The notes beneath the pieces were generated by a model that was not told the origin of the DNA, searched no databases, and was given only the letters and a program-made list of their open reading frames with translations. From an uncultured Muribaculaceae bacterium (lineage in GTDB: Bacteria; Bacteroidota; Bacteroidia; Bacteroidales; Muribaculaceae), in the NCBI GenBank assembly GCA_958439725.1, contig CAUBWJ010000019.1:1-39337 (forward strand): 39,337 nt of DNA, read 5' to 3'. Position 1 is the stretch's first letter, and every line of letters starts with the position of its first letter. Of the stretch, positions 16,557 to 24,022 are shown in pieces. The position numbers were made by a program, and so were the translations under genes.

Positions 16557-17926
16557 CAACAGATCGTCCCAACATATACTTTGTGGGAGCCGGCGGCATA
16601 GGCATGGCGGCTCTCGAACGTTATTTCCTCAGCAAGGGAAAGCGTGTGGGGGGGTATGACCGCACGGCTACCGACCTCACCCGCGCTCTTGAAAGCGAGG
16701 GCGTGGAGATTACCTACAGCGATGCCGCCGAAGCCATTCCGCAGGCGTTCCGCAATCCCGGGGAGACACTGGTGGTCTACACTCCCGCCGTACCCGATAC
16801 GCATCCAGGGCTGCAGTGGTTCCGCGCCAACGGTTTCGAGGTGGTGAAACGCGCCGCCGTGCTCGGCATTGTGACCCGCCACAGCCGCAGCCTCTGTTTC
16901 GCCGGAACCCACGGCAAGACCACCACATCGTCCATGGCCGCCCACGTGCTCCACAACTCTCCCGCCGGATGCAACGCCTTCCTGGGCGGTGTGCTCCGCA
17001 ATTACGGCACCAACTTCATCCTTGACCTGCATTCTGACTTCTCGGTGATAGAGGCCGACGAATACGACCGCTCTTTCCATCATCTCACGCCGTCAGTGGC
17101 AGTGATAACGGCTACCGACCCCGACCATCTGGACATCTACGGGACAGAGGAAGCCTACCTCGAGAGCTTCGCGCATTTCACCGAGCTCATCCGCCCCGAC
17201 GGCGTACTCATAGTCCATACCGGCCTTAAACTGCGTCCGCGTGTGGCTCCGGGAGTGAAGGTCTACACCTATTCCCGCGACGAAGGCGACTTCCATGCCA
17301 CCAATATCCGCCGCAGCGAAGGTTCTATTGTGTTCGACCTGGTGATGCCCGACGGCTCTGTGATGACAGATATTGCTCCCGGTGTGCCCGTGGAGATAAA
17401 CATAGAGAACGCCATCGCCGCGCTCGCCGCAGTATGGGCTGCCGGGCAGCTCGACGAGGACTGCGCACGCCAGGCCATGGCTTCGTTCCAGGGCCCGAAA
17501 CGCCGCTTCGAGTTCCATCTCAAGGAGCCTGGACGCGCCATAATCGACGATTACGCCCATCATCCCGACGAACTGCGCCAGTCGATACGCTCGGTGCGCG
17601 CCCTCTATCCCGACCGGCGTCTTACGGTGGCCTTCCAGCCCCATCTCTACAGCCGTACGCGCGACTTCGCTCCGCAGTTTGGCCAGGCGCTTTCTGAGGC
17701 CGACGAGGTGATACTTCTCGACATATACCCTGCCCGCGAACTCCCCATGGAGGGCGTGAGCTCGCAGCTCATATTCGATGCCATAAAGGGCCCGGACAAG
17801 ACCATGATTACAAAGGAGCAGCTGCCCGAGACCGTGCGCGAGCGCGGCTTCGAGGTGCTTCTTACAGCCGGAGCAGGGGATATCTGCGACTTTCTTGACC
17901 GTATAACCTCCGATGCCCGCTCATGA
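16553..17926 (+). CDS. murC: UDP-N-acetylmuramate:L-alanine ligase MurC
   Basis: 457 residues. Adds the first amino acid to UDP-MurNAc. Seen: the N-terminal VGAGGIGMAALERYFLSKG (11-29), the ATP loop GTHGKTTTSS (118-127), EADEYDRSFHHL, ITATDPDHLDIYG and, in the C domain, DDYAHHPDELRQSI and FQPHLYSRT. These motifs distinguish MurC from the related ligase Mpl, which is longer at the N terminus. It overlaps murG by four bases in front and ftsQ by four behind, so murG-murC-ftsQ form a tightly coupled block. Confidence 0.95.
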   Translation: MTTDRPNIYFVGAGGIGMAALERYFLSKGKRVGGYDRTATDLTRALESEGVEITYSDAAEAIPQAFRNPGETLVVYTPAVPDTHPGLQWFRANGFEVVKRAAVLGIVTRHSRSLCFAGTHGKTTTSSMAAHVLHNSPAGCNAFLGGVLRNYGTNFILDLHSDFSVIEADEYDRSFHHLTPSVAVITATDPDHLDIYGTEEAYLESFAHFTELIRPDGVLIVHTGLKLRPRVAPGVKVYTYSRDEGDFHATNIRRSEGSIVFDLVMPDGSVMTDIAPGVPVEINIENAIAALAAVWAAGQLDEDCARQAMASFQGPKRRFEFHLKEPGRAIIDDYAHHPDELRQSIRSVRALYPDRRLTVAFQPHLYSRTRDFAPQFGQALSEADEVILLDIYPARELPMEGVSSQLIFDAIKGPDKTMITKEQLPETVRERGFEVLLTAGAGDICDFLDRITSDARS

Positions 17927-18861
17927 AGAAACGCCTGCTCTACATATTGCTGACCGTGGTTGCCTTAGGGGTGATGACAGCCGTGACGCTGCTCACACAG
18001 GGCATGGCGTCGTCGCGTCCGTGCAGGGATGTGACCATGACCGTGCTCGATTCCTCTTCGGTGAAGTTTGTCAACGAGGCGGAGCTATGGCGCGAGCTTG
18101 GCAGATGGCCGGCACAGATGAAGGGCAGCAGGCTCGACGATATAGACATTGACAGCCTCGAGCGTTTCCTCAGGGCTATCGACAAAATAGAGTGGACAGA
18201 AGTCAATATCCGGCCTGACAGCACTATCCATATAGAAGTCAGTCCCATGCGGCCCGTGGCGAGAATTTTCGACAGCCATGGATCGTATTACATCAACCGC
18301 CAGGGAAAGAAAATCAGCGCGCAGGCGCGTTATTTCATGGACGTGCCGGTGATTCAGGGCGAGTTTACCGACTCGTTCCCCGCTGTCAGTATTCTGCCCC
18401 TTATTGATTACATAGCTTCTGACAGCACCTGGAACAAGGTGGTGTCGATGATCAAGGTGGATTCGCCAACAAACATAATGCTCGTGCCGGTGTTTCGCGG
18501 ACATCTGGTGAATTTCGGCGACGTAAGCATGTTTGACGACAAGTTCCGGCGCCTCCGCAACGTCTATTCCAAGATATTGCCGGCCATGGGCTGGGATTAT
18601 TACGATACGATAAGCGTGAAATGGAACGGCCAGATAGTGGCCACACGCCGCAACAAGGAGCTTCCGAAGGTGAAGTATGACGACGGTGCCGACGAGGCCG
18701 ATGTGGATCTCTCGACCATGCTGACGGCTGAAGGCGTGGCGGACGGTCAGGCCATGCCCGGCAAGAAAATGGAGACGGACCTTCCTATGCCGGGTGAAAA
18801 GCCGGCGCAGGCGCCTGCAAAAGGCGATTCATCAACGAAAAAGGAAATTAAAAAACCATAG
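17923..18861 (+). CDS. ftsQ: Cell division protein FtsQ
   Basis: 312 residues. Cytoplasmic tail of a few residues, one membrane helix (about 5-26, LLYILLTVVALGVMTAVTLL) and a periplasmic part. The POTRA-like region and the beta domain are recognisable by RFLRAIDKIEWTEVNIRPDSTIHIEVSPMRPVARI, the divergent FtsQ pattern, followed by YYINRQGKKISAQARYFMDVPVIQGEF. It links early to late divisome proteins. About 60 C-terminal residues (from about 250) are low-complexity and rich in Asp, Pro and Lys, ending TKKEIKKP, and are probably disordered. Position between murC and ftsA supports the call. It overlaps murC by four bases. Confidence 0.9.
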   Translation: MKKRLLYILLTVVALGVMTAVTLLTQGMASSRPCRDVTMTVLDSSSVKFVNEAELWRELGRWPAQMKGSRLDDIDIDSLERFLRAIDKIEWTEVNIRPDSTIHIEVSPMRPVARIFDSHGSYYINRQGKKISAQARYFMDVPVIQGEFTDSFPAVSILPLIDYIASDSTWNKVVSMIKVDSPTNIMLVPVFRGHLVNFGDVSMFDDKFRRLRNVYSKILPAMGWDYYDTISVKWNGQIVATRRNKELPKVKYDDGADEADVDLSTMLTAEGVADGQAMPGKKMETDLPMPGEKPAQAPAKGDSSTKKEIKKP

Positions 18862-18863
18862 AT

Positions 18864-20195
18864 ATGGAAGAAAAAAATATTGTAGCAATTGAAATCGGCA
18901 GCTCCAAAGTGAAAGGCGCTTTGGGGCAGGTGAGCGACAAAGGCATCATCACCGTCCAGGCCGTGGAAGAGGAGCCGTTTCTCGAATGGGTGCGCTACGG
19001 CGAGGTGAGCAACGTGGAAGAGGTGGGCGCCGTGCTGCGCCGCATCATAGGTCGCCTTGAGGAGCGTATTGCTCCTGCCAAGGTGGCTGAAGTATATGTG
19101 GGCGTGGGAGCCCGCTCGCTTTGCTCCACCACGCGCAGTGTCGAAAGACACCTTGTGGAGGAGATGGAGATTGGCGACGATATACTTGCCGACCTCCGCA
19201 ACCAGGCCCGTATGGCCGCTCCCCCCGACCGCGATCTTCTTGCTGTGATTCCCCGCCAGTATTCCGTGGACAAAAAGAGCGTGACGCAGCCCAAGGGCAC
19301 CATGGGCAACAGTGTGAGCATGGACGCCGTGCTCCTTACCTGCCGCAAGCAGATAAAGAGCAAGCTTGAGCGTCTTGTGGCTGACAAGATGGGCCTGAAG
19401 GTGGCCGGATATGTAGTGCGCCAGACCGCGATAGCCGATGCCGTTCTCACTCACGAGGAGAAGCGCATAGGATGTATGCTCGTGGATTTCGGCGCTGAGA
19501 CCACCACGGTGAGCATCTACAAGGGCGGACACCTCCAGTTCCTCCAGACGCTTCCCATGGGATCGCGCAACATTACCCGCGACCTCATGAGCCTGAACTA
19601 CCTCGAGGAGCGCGCCGAGGAGATAAAACGCCGCCAGGGCAATGCCTCAGGCACATCCATCGGAGCCATCGACGATTCCATCAACTATGACCAGGTTAAT
19701 AAATGCGTGTCGGCACGTGCCGCCGAGATCATAGCCAACATAAAGGAACAACTCAAGCAGTCGGGCTTCAGTGCCTCGCAGCTGGCCCGCGGTATTATCG
19801 TTGTGGGCCGTGGCGCTTTCCTTGCCGGGTTCAACGACCGTCTTGCCAAGGAAATGGGCATGAACGTGCGTTCCGGCAGCATTTCCATGGCCGATGTGGG
19901 TATCTCGGATGTTCGAATCTCGCCCGTTGACTGCGTGGACGTGCTTTCCATAGTAAGGGCAGCCGCTCATTCCGATACTCACGAATGCCTCTCGACTCCT
20001 GAACCCGAGCCTGAACCGGAACCCGTGGAAGAAATTGAGGAGGAAGAGATTGAGGAAGAACCGGTACGTAAACAGCCGTCGAAGCCGCGCACATCAATCT
20101 GGGACCGTCTGCGAAACATAACCGAGCGTATCGAGGGCGGACTCGTGGAAGAAGATGAGGAAGATGACGATGTGCTCCGCGACGACCGCAACTGA
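18864..20195 (+). CDS. ftsA: Cell division protein FtsA
   Basis: 443 residues. An actin-like ATPase that fastens FtsZ polymers to the membrane. Seen: VAIEIGSSKVKGALG (7-21, phosphate loop 1), the FtsA-specific 1C region, MLVDFGAETTTVSIY (phosphate loop 2), MGSRNITRD and the adenosine motif IIVVGRGAFLAGFND. The last 75 residues are unusual: a Pro-Glu run (PEPEPEPEPVEEIEEEE), then a basic amphipathic stretch SIWDRLRNITERIEGG that is the likely membrane anchor, and finally a very acidic end (VEEDEEDDDVLRDDRN). In most FtsA the amphipathic helix is the last element. The gene begins two bases after ftsQ. Confidence 0.93.
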   Translation: MEEKNIVAIEIGSSKVKGALGQVSDKGIITVQAVEEEPFLEWVRYGEVSNVEEVGAVLRRIIGRLEERIAPAKVAEVYVGVGARSLCSTTRSVERHLVEEMEIGDDILADLRNQARMAAPPDRDLLAVIPRQYSVDKKSVTQPKGTMGNSVSMDAVLLTCRKQIKSKLERLVADKMGLKVAGYVVRQTAIADAVLTHEEKRIGCMLVDFGAETTTVSIYKGGHLQFLQTLPMGSRNITRDLMSLNYLEERAEEIKRRQGNASGTSIGAIDDSINYDQVNKCVSARAAEIIANIKEQLKQSGFSASQLARGIIVVGRGAFLAGFNDRLAKEMGMNVRSGSISMADVGISDVRISPVDCVDVLSIVRAAAHSDTHECLSTPEPEPEPEPVEEIEEEEIEEEPVRKQPSKPRTSIWDRLRNITERIEGGLVEEDEEDDDVLRDDRN

Positions 20196-20243
20196 CTCTC
20201 ACGTCAACACACACATAACTAACTGCTAAACAACTACGAAACA

Positions 20244-21572
20244 ATGGACGAATATCTGAATAAGGACATGGACAGCCTTTCGACGCAATATAACCCCGGC
20301 CCGATAGCACGCGACGAAAATGAGATTATGGTGATAGGCGTGGGCGGCGGCGGCGGAAACGCAGTCAACCACATGTATAAGCAAGGTGTGGATAAGGTTA
20401 CTTTCGTGGCTATCAACACCGACAGTGTGGCCCTTGAGAAACTCGATTTCGACAACCGCCTGGTGATCGGCTCGGGCCGCGGCGCCGGTGCGATACCCGA
20501 GGTGGCTCGCGAGGCTGCCGAAAGGGATCTTGAACGAATCAAGTCGCTGTTCGGCGAAAAAACCAAGATGGTGTTTGTGACTGCCGGCATGGGCGGTGGC
20601 ACCGGCACAGGCGCCGCTCCCGTAGTGGCCCGCGTGGCAAAGGAACGCGGACTCCTTACCATAGGCATAGTCACCATCCCCTTCGTGTTTGAGGGCCGAA
20701 AGAAGATTATGAAAGCTCTCGACGGTGCCGACGAGCTGGCCAAGCATGTGGATGCGCTGCTGATTATCAACAATGAACGTCTGGTTGAAATATACGGAGA
20801 CCTCAACTTCTTCAACGCATTCGGCAAAGCCGACGACACGCTGTCGACAGCCGCACGCTCGATTTCCGACATTATCAATGTGCCGGGATATATCAATCTC
20901 GACTTCAACGATGTAGACACCACCCTGCGCAACGGTGGCACCGCTATCATCTCCACTGGCTACGGCGAGGGGCCGGGCCGCGTGACCATGGCGTTGCAGA
21001 ACGCTCTTAATTCGCCACTGCTCAAGAACCGCGATATCCTCGGGTCGAAACGATTGCTTATAAATCTCTATGTGAGCGAGACCGAGGACAAGACCATTGC
21101 CATGAACGAGATGGGCCAGCTGAGCTCATTTGTGGACAACATCGACCAGGAGGTGGATGTGATCTGGGGCGTGACAATAGACAATTCTCTCGGCGAGCAG
21201 GTGAAGGTGATAATTCTTGCCGCCGGCTTCGACGTGACTATCCGCGATGAAGAGGAAGAGGTGATAGGTCGGAAACCTGTCTACACCCCCGTGGATCCCA
21301 AGAAGAAGAAAGAAAAGGAGATAGAGAAGGAATACGGCACGAGCTTCGGCACCAAATATGTGGTGCTCGCCCCGGAGTATATGGACGATGACCGCTTTAT
21401 CAGCGAGTTTGAGGGCACTCCCACTTATCTGCGCGACAAACGGCTTACCGACAGTCTGAACAAAGGCGTGGCCGCGACCGCTCCGTCGGCTCCTGCCGAG
21501 GATTCTCTGTCGGCCGTTCAGCCCCAGAATCAGCGCCAGGAGAAAAAGGGCGGCTTCAAAATTGATTTCTGA
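20244..21572 (+). CDS. ftsZ: Cell division protein FtsZ
   Basis: 442 residues. Tubulin-like GTPase that forms the division ring. Seen: IGVGGGGGNAVNHM (31-44), the GTP signature GGGTGTG (117-123) and the T7 loop NLDFNDVD (218-225) whose Asp220 and Asp223 drive GTP hydrolysis in the neighbouring subunit. A charged spacer (about 335-390) carries KKKKEKEIEKEYG. The conserved C-terminal peptide that binds FtsA is normally the last element; here a close match, TPTYLRDKR (392-400), is followed by 42 more residues ending EKKGGFKIDF. Last gene of the dcw operon, 48 bases after ftsA, followed by a terminator. Confidence 0.96.
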   Translation: MDEYLNKDMDSLSTQYNPGPIARDENEIMVIGVGGGGGNAVNHMYKQGVDKVTFVAINTDSVALEKLDFDNRLVIGSGRGAGAIPEVAREAAERDLERIKSLFGEKTKMVFVTAGMGGGTGTGAAPVVARVAKERGLLTIGIVTIPFVFEGRKKIMKALDGADELAKHVDALLIINNERLVEIYGDLNFFNAFGKADDTLSTAARSISDIINVPGYINLDFNDVDTTLRNGGTAIISTGYGEGPGRVTMALQNALNSPLLKNRDILGSKRLLINLYVSETEDKTIAMNEMGQLSSFVDNIDQEVDVIWGVTIDNSLGEQVKVIILAAGFDVTIRDEEEEVIGRKPVYTPVDPKKKKEKEIEKEYGTSFGTKYVVLAPEYMDDDRFISEFEGTPTYLRDKRLTDSLNKGVAATAPSAPAEDSLSAVQPQNQRQEKKGGFKIDF

Positions 21573-21618
21573 GCCGCCCCATGCTGCAGACCGCTGTACA
21601 AAAATCAGATTATCATTC

Positions 21619-21647
21619 AAATTGCAGGGATGCACGCTCGTGCATCC
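21619..21647. repeat. REP-like palindromic repeat, copy 1
   Basis: AAATTGCAGGGATGCACGC (21619-21637) runs into a perfect 9-bp palindrome, GGATGCACG CT CGTGCATCC (21628-21647). The 19-mer is found again in inverted orientation at 22456-22474 with one mismatch. Short repeats of this form are common between genes in Bacteroidales; I could not count copies elsewhere. Confidence 0.6.
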
Positions 21648-21702
21648 GCTGACAATTATCTGTTTGCCTCCCGGCTGTTACAGGTGGCGAGTGCTTGAAA
21701 TC

Positions 21703-21739
21703 AAAAAATCCCGAAGGGCGTAGCTCTCCGGGATTTTTT
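21703..21739. terminator. Bidirectional terminator between ftsZ and lrp
   Basis: An 11-bp stem, AAAAAATCCCG (21703-21713) with CGGGATTTTTT (21729-21739), giving a T-run in both directions. It serves the convergent ftsZ and lrp genes. Confidence 0.88.
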
Positions 21740-21777
21740 GGTTTTGAAGCCTTTTTAACTTAGAAATATAATTTGGC

Positions 21778-22239
21778 TTATTCAGCCGAGATTGGAATTT
21801 TGCGGTGGAAGCTGCGTTCGAGCGAGATGAGCGTCTCGGTTCCCATTACTCCGGGGATTGATTGTATCCGCTTGTTGAGAAGCTCCATCAGGTGCTCGTT
21901 GTCGCGCGCATAAAGCTTGAGAAGCAGAGTGTAGGGGCCGGTGGTGAAGTGGCATTCAACCACTTCGGGAATCTTTTCGATTTCGGGTACTACATCGTGG
22001 TAGATGCCTCCGCGCTCAAGGTTCACGCCGATATAGGTGCAGGTGCGGAAGCCGAGCTCTTTGGCGTTGACGTTGTAGCTTGAGCCGGTAATCACACCCA
22101 TGTCCATCATTCTCTGCAGGCGCTGGTGAATTGCCGCACGTGACACACCGCATTCGGCGGCCACGTCCTTTGAGGGAATCCTGGCATTGTTTATCACTAT
22201 GCTCAGAATCTTTCTGTCGAGATTATCTATTTTCCCCAT
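21778..22239 (-). CDS. Lrp/AsnC-family transcriptional regulator
   Basis: 153 residues, the usual length. An N-terminal winged helix-turn-helix (LDRKILSIVINNARIPSKDV then CGVSRAAIHQRLQRMMDMGVI) and a C-terminal RAM/AsnC domain (VVECHFTTGPYTLLLKLYARDNEHL, GVMGTETLISLER) that normally binds an amino acid and makes octamers. It is probably a DNA-binding regulator of amino-acid metabolism, but no target gene lies beside it. It is a single-gene unit with its own promoter (22285-22316). Confidence 0.92.
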   Translation of the reverse strand: MGKIDNLDRKILSIVINNARIPSKDVAAECGVSRAAIHQRLQRMMDMGVITGSSYNVNAKELGFRTCTYIGVNLERGGIYHDVVPEIEKIPEVVECHFTTGPYTLLLKLYARDNEHLMELLNKRIQSIPGVMGTETLISLERSFHRKIPISAE

Positions 22240-22284
22240 ATCGGAATGGTTCTTTTATATTGCTTTTTACTCTATTGCAGTGTG

Positions 22285-22316
22285 CAAAGATATAAACAAT
22301 TTCTTAAATATGACAA
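22285..22316 (-). promoter_or_regulatory. Promoter of the lrp gene
   Basis: Minus strand TTG (22314-22316), 21 bases, TATCTTTG (22285-22292), about 45 bases before the ATG. Lrp-family genes are often autoregulated; no clear operator was seen. Confidence 0.6.
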
Positions 22317-22385
22317 CAAAAGCCTAAAAATCCTTTCTTTTTTCATGAAAATCGCCCGAAATGGAAGCAAAATGCCAGTGATAAC

Positions 22386-22474
22386 GGCGTGCATCTCCCA
22401 TCGGGTGCGTCTGAGACGCAATAAGCCACAGCTGTTGCTTAAGTAAACAGCATTGGCGTGCATCCCTACAATTT
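22386..22474. repeat. REP-like palindromic repeat cluster, copy 2
   Basis: GGCGTGCATC occurs at 22386-22395 and again at 22455-22464, the second within the 19-mer that is the inverse of copy 1 (18 of 19 identical). Between them are two small hairpins, TGCGTC TGA GACGCA (about 22406-22420) and GCTGTT/AACAGC (about 22430-22450). The block fills the gap between lrp and rnhB. Confidence 0.55.
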
Positions 22475-22511
22475 GGACGGAGACCTGTTTTTTGGGGGGA
22501 GGGGCTGCTTA

Positions 22512-23129
22512 TCAGAACAGCGTGAGCTGTCGGTCGGTGAGCCGGAATGTCATGCGGTGGAGAGGGGTAGGGCCAAGCTGCGTTATGGCCTCGCGGTGGG
22601 CGGCGGTGGGGTAGCCCTTGTTTATGGCCCAGCCATAGCCGGGATAGCGGCCGTCGAGTGTCTTCATGAGTTCGTCGCGGTGTGTCTTGGCAAGGATTGA
22701 GGCTGCGGCTATGTTGCCGAAGCGTCCGTCGCCTTTGACGAATGTGGTCCACGGCAGGTCGCGGTAGGGTTTGAAACGGTTGCCGTCCACAATCACGGCC
22801 TCGGGGCGCACGCTCAGGGCGTCGAGGGCGCGGTGCATTGCCAGAATGGAGGCGTTGAGAATGTTTATACGGTCGATTTCCTCATTGTCAACCATCGCCA
22901 CGGCCCACGCCACGGCCTCGCGTTCTATTATGGCTCTCAGCTCGTCGCGGCGTCGCTCTGTGAGCTTCTTCGAGTCGTTGAGCCATGGATGTGTGAACCC
23001 CGGAGGCAGAATTACCGCTGCAGCCGTCACAGGGCCGGCCAGACAGCCTCGGCCGGCCTCGTCGCATCCGGCTTCAATCACGGATGCGTCGTTGCACCAG
23101 GGGAGGGGTTGAAGGTTTGTCTTGGCCAT
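22512..23129 (-). CDS. rnhB: Ribonuclease HII
   Basis: 205 residues. Cleaves the RNA strand of RNA-DNA hybrids, including single ribonucleotides in DNA. The four catalytic acids are visible: Asp23 and Glu24 in AGCDEAGRG, Asp115 in VIVDGNRF and Asp152 in SILAKTHRDELM. Also present are the conserved LNDSKKLTERRRDEL and KGDGRFGNIAAAS. Type 2 is indicated by the GCDEAGRG start. It lies 18 bases after the response-regulator gene on the same strand and is probably cotranscribed with it. Confidence 0.95.
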   Translation of the reverse strand: MAKTNLQPLPWCNDASVIEAGCDEAGRGCLAGPVTAAAVILPPGFTHPWLNDSKKLTERRRDELRAIIEREAVAWAVAMVDNEEIDRINILNASILAMHRALDALSVRPEAVIVDGNRFKPYRDLPWTTFVKGDGRFGNIAAASILAKTHRDELMKTLDGRYPGYGWAINKGYPTAAHREAITQLGPTPLHRMTFRLTDRQLTLF

Positions 23130-23147
23130 AAAGAAGCGTCGCGGTGG

Positions 23148-23867
23148 TCATTCAACGAATCCGTAGCCGAATCCCTGACGGTTGACGAGCAGGCGCCCGT
23201 AATCGCCGAGCTTTTTGCGCAGGCGGGATATGGTGGTGTCGACGGCGCGGTCGGAGACGTCCGAGATGTTGTCCCACGCCTCGTGTTTTATTTCGATGCG
23301 CTCGAAGAATTGTCCGCGGTTTCGCAGGAGCATTCCCAGTATGAGGAACTCTGCTTTTGAAAGCGATGCCGGATTGCCGTCGATTGAAGCCTGACCCGAT
23401 GAGGTGTCGAGCACGAGGCCCTTGAACGACACCTGATTGGCGGCGCGGCGCGAATCCATCATCCTGCGGCGCCGGAGCACCGAATTGATGCGCGCTATGA
23501 GCTCGCGCGATGAGATTGGCTTCGACATATAGTCGTCGGCGCCTGCGTCGAGAGCGTCCACCACCACATCGTCGTCGTCAACCGACGAGATGAGCATCAC
23601 CGGAATCAGGGCTTTCTGCGGGTCGCGCTTGAGTTTTCTTATGAAATCAAGGCCGGTAAACTCTTCTTTCATCAGGTCGACGAGTATCAGCCGGTATTTC
23701 ATCAGATTGAGGCCGAGGGCTGTCGGCCCGTCATGCGACAGGTCGACGCTGAACCCCTCGTTCTCGAATTTGAACTTGAGGAGCTCGCAAAGCATGGTTT
23801 CTGTGTCGACAATCAATAGAGTGCCTTTTCCTGCGCCTGTGGCCGGTATAGTGCTGGTAGTGCCCAT
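23148..23867 (-). CDS. OmpR/PhoB-type response regulator, altered acidic pocket
   Basis: 239 residues. N-terminal receiver (about 16-130) and C-terminal winged-helix DNA-binding domain (about 145-239; LSKAEFLILGMLLRN, DRAVDTTISRLRKKLGDYG, GFGYGF). The phospho-accepting Asp64 (ILVDL), Ser94 and Lys116 (MSKPIS) are present. The acidic pair that normally holds Mg2+ is Asp21-Thr22 instead of two acids, though Glu23 follows. No histidine kinase is nearby, so it is an orphan. Upstream on the same strand is a phosphate transporter gene, but two hairpins lie between them. The target genes are unknown. Confidence 0.88.
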   Translation of the reverse strand: MGTTSTIPATGAGKGTLLIVDTETMLCELLKFKFENEGFSVDLSHDGPTALGLNLMKYRLILVDLMKEEFTGLDFIRKLKRDPQKALIPVMLISSVDDDDVVVDALDAGADDYMSKPISSRELIARINSVLRRRRMMDSRRAANQVSFKGLVLDTSSGQASIDGNPASLSKAEFLILGMLLRNRGQFFERIEIKHEAWDNISDVSDRAVDTTISRLRKKLGDYGRLLVNRQGFGYGFVE

Positions 23868-23940
23868 GGTTTTTCAAAAGAAAGCCTTCGCCGTCATGTG
23901 ATGAGTAGAGTTTCACTGTCAACTCTTTCACAAAAATAAA

Positions 23941-23975
23941 AAAATCGCCTTTCATTTCCAATGAAAAGCGATTTT
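23941..23975 (-). terminator. Intrinsic terminator after the Na/Pi transporter gene
   Basis: Stem AAAATCGC-CTTTCATT with AATGAAA-AGCGATTTT and a T-rich run on the minus strand. It separates the transporter from the response regulator. Confidence 0.8.
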
Positions 23976-23991
23976 GTATCCCGTTTGTCAC

Positions 23992-24021
23992 AGCAATTTC
24001 ACACAGTCTGTGAAAATTGCT
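23992..24021 (-). terminator. Second hairpin directly after the transporter stop codon
   Basis: AGCAATTTCACA pairs with TGTGAAAATTGCT (one bulged base), one base after the stop codon and upstream of the terminator at 23941-23975 in transcription order. It has no T-run and may stabilise the mRNA end rather than terminate. Confidence 0.5.
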
Positions 24022-24022
24022 T

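Noticed and set aside
6350..17644. Several 180-370 residue minus-strand frames inside the dcw genes
   Set aside because: All mirror well-identified dcw genes and show repetitive His/Gly/Val-rich sequence without domains.
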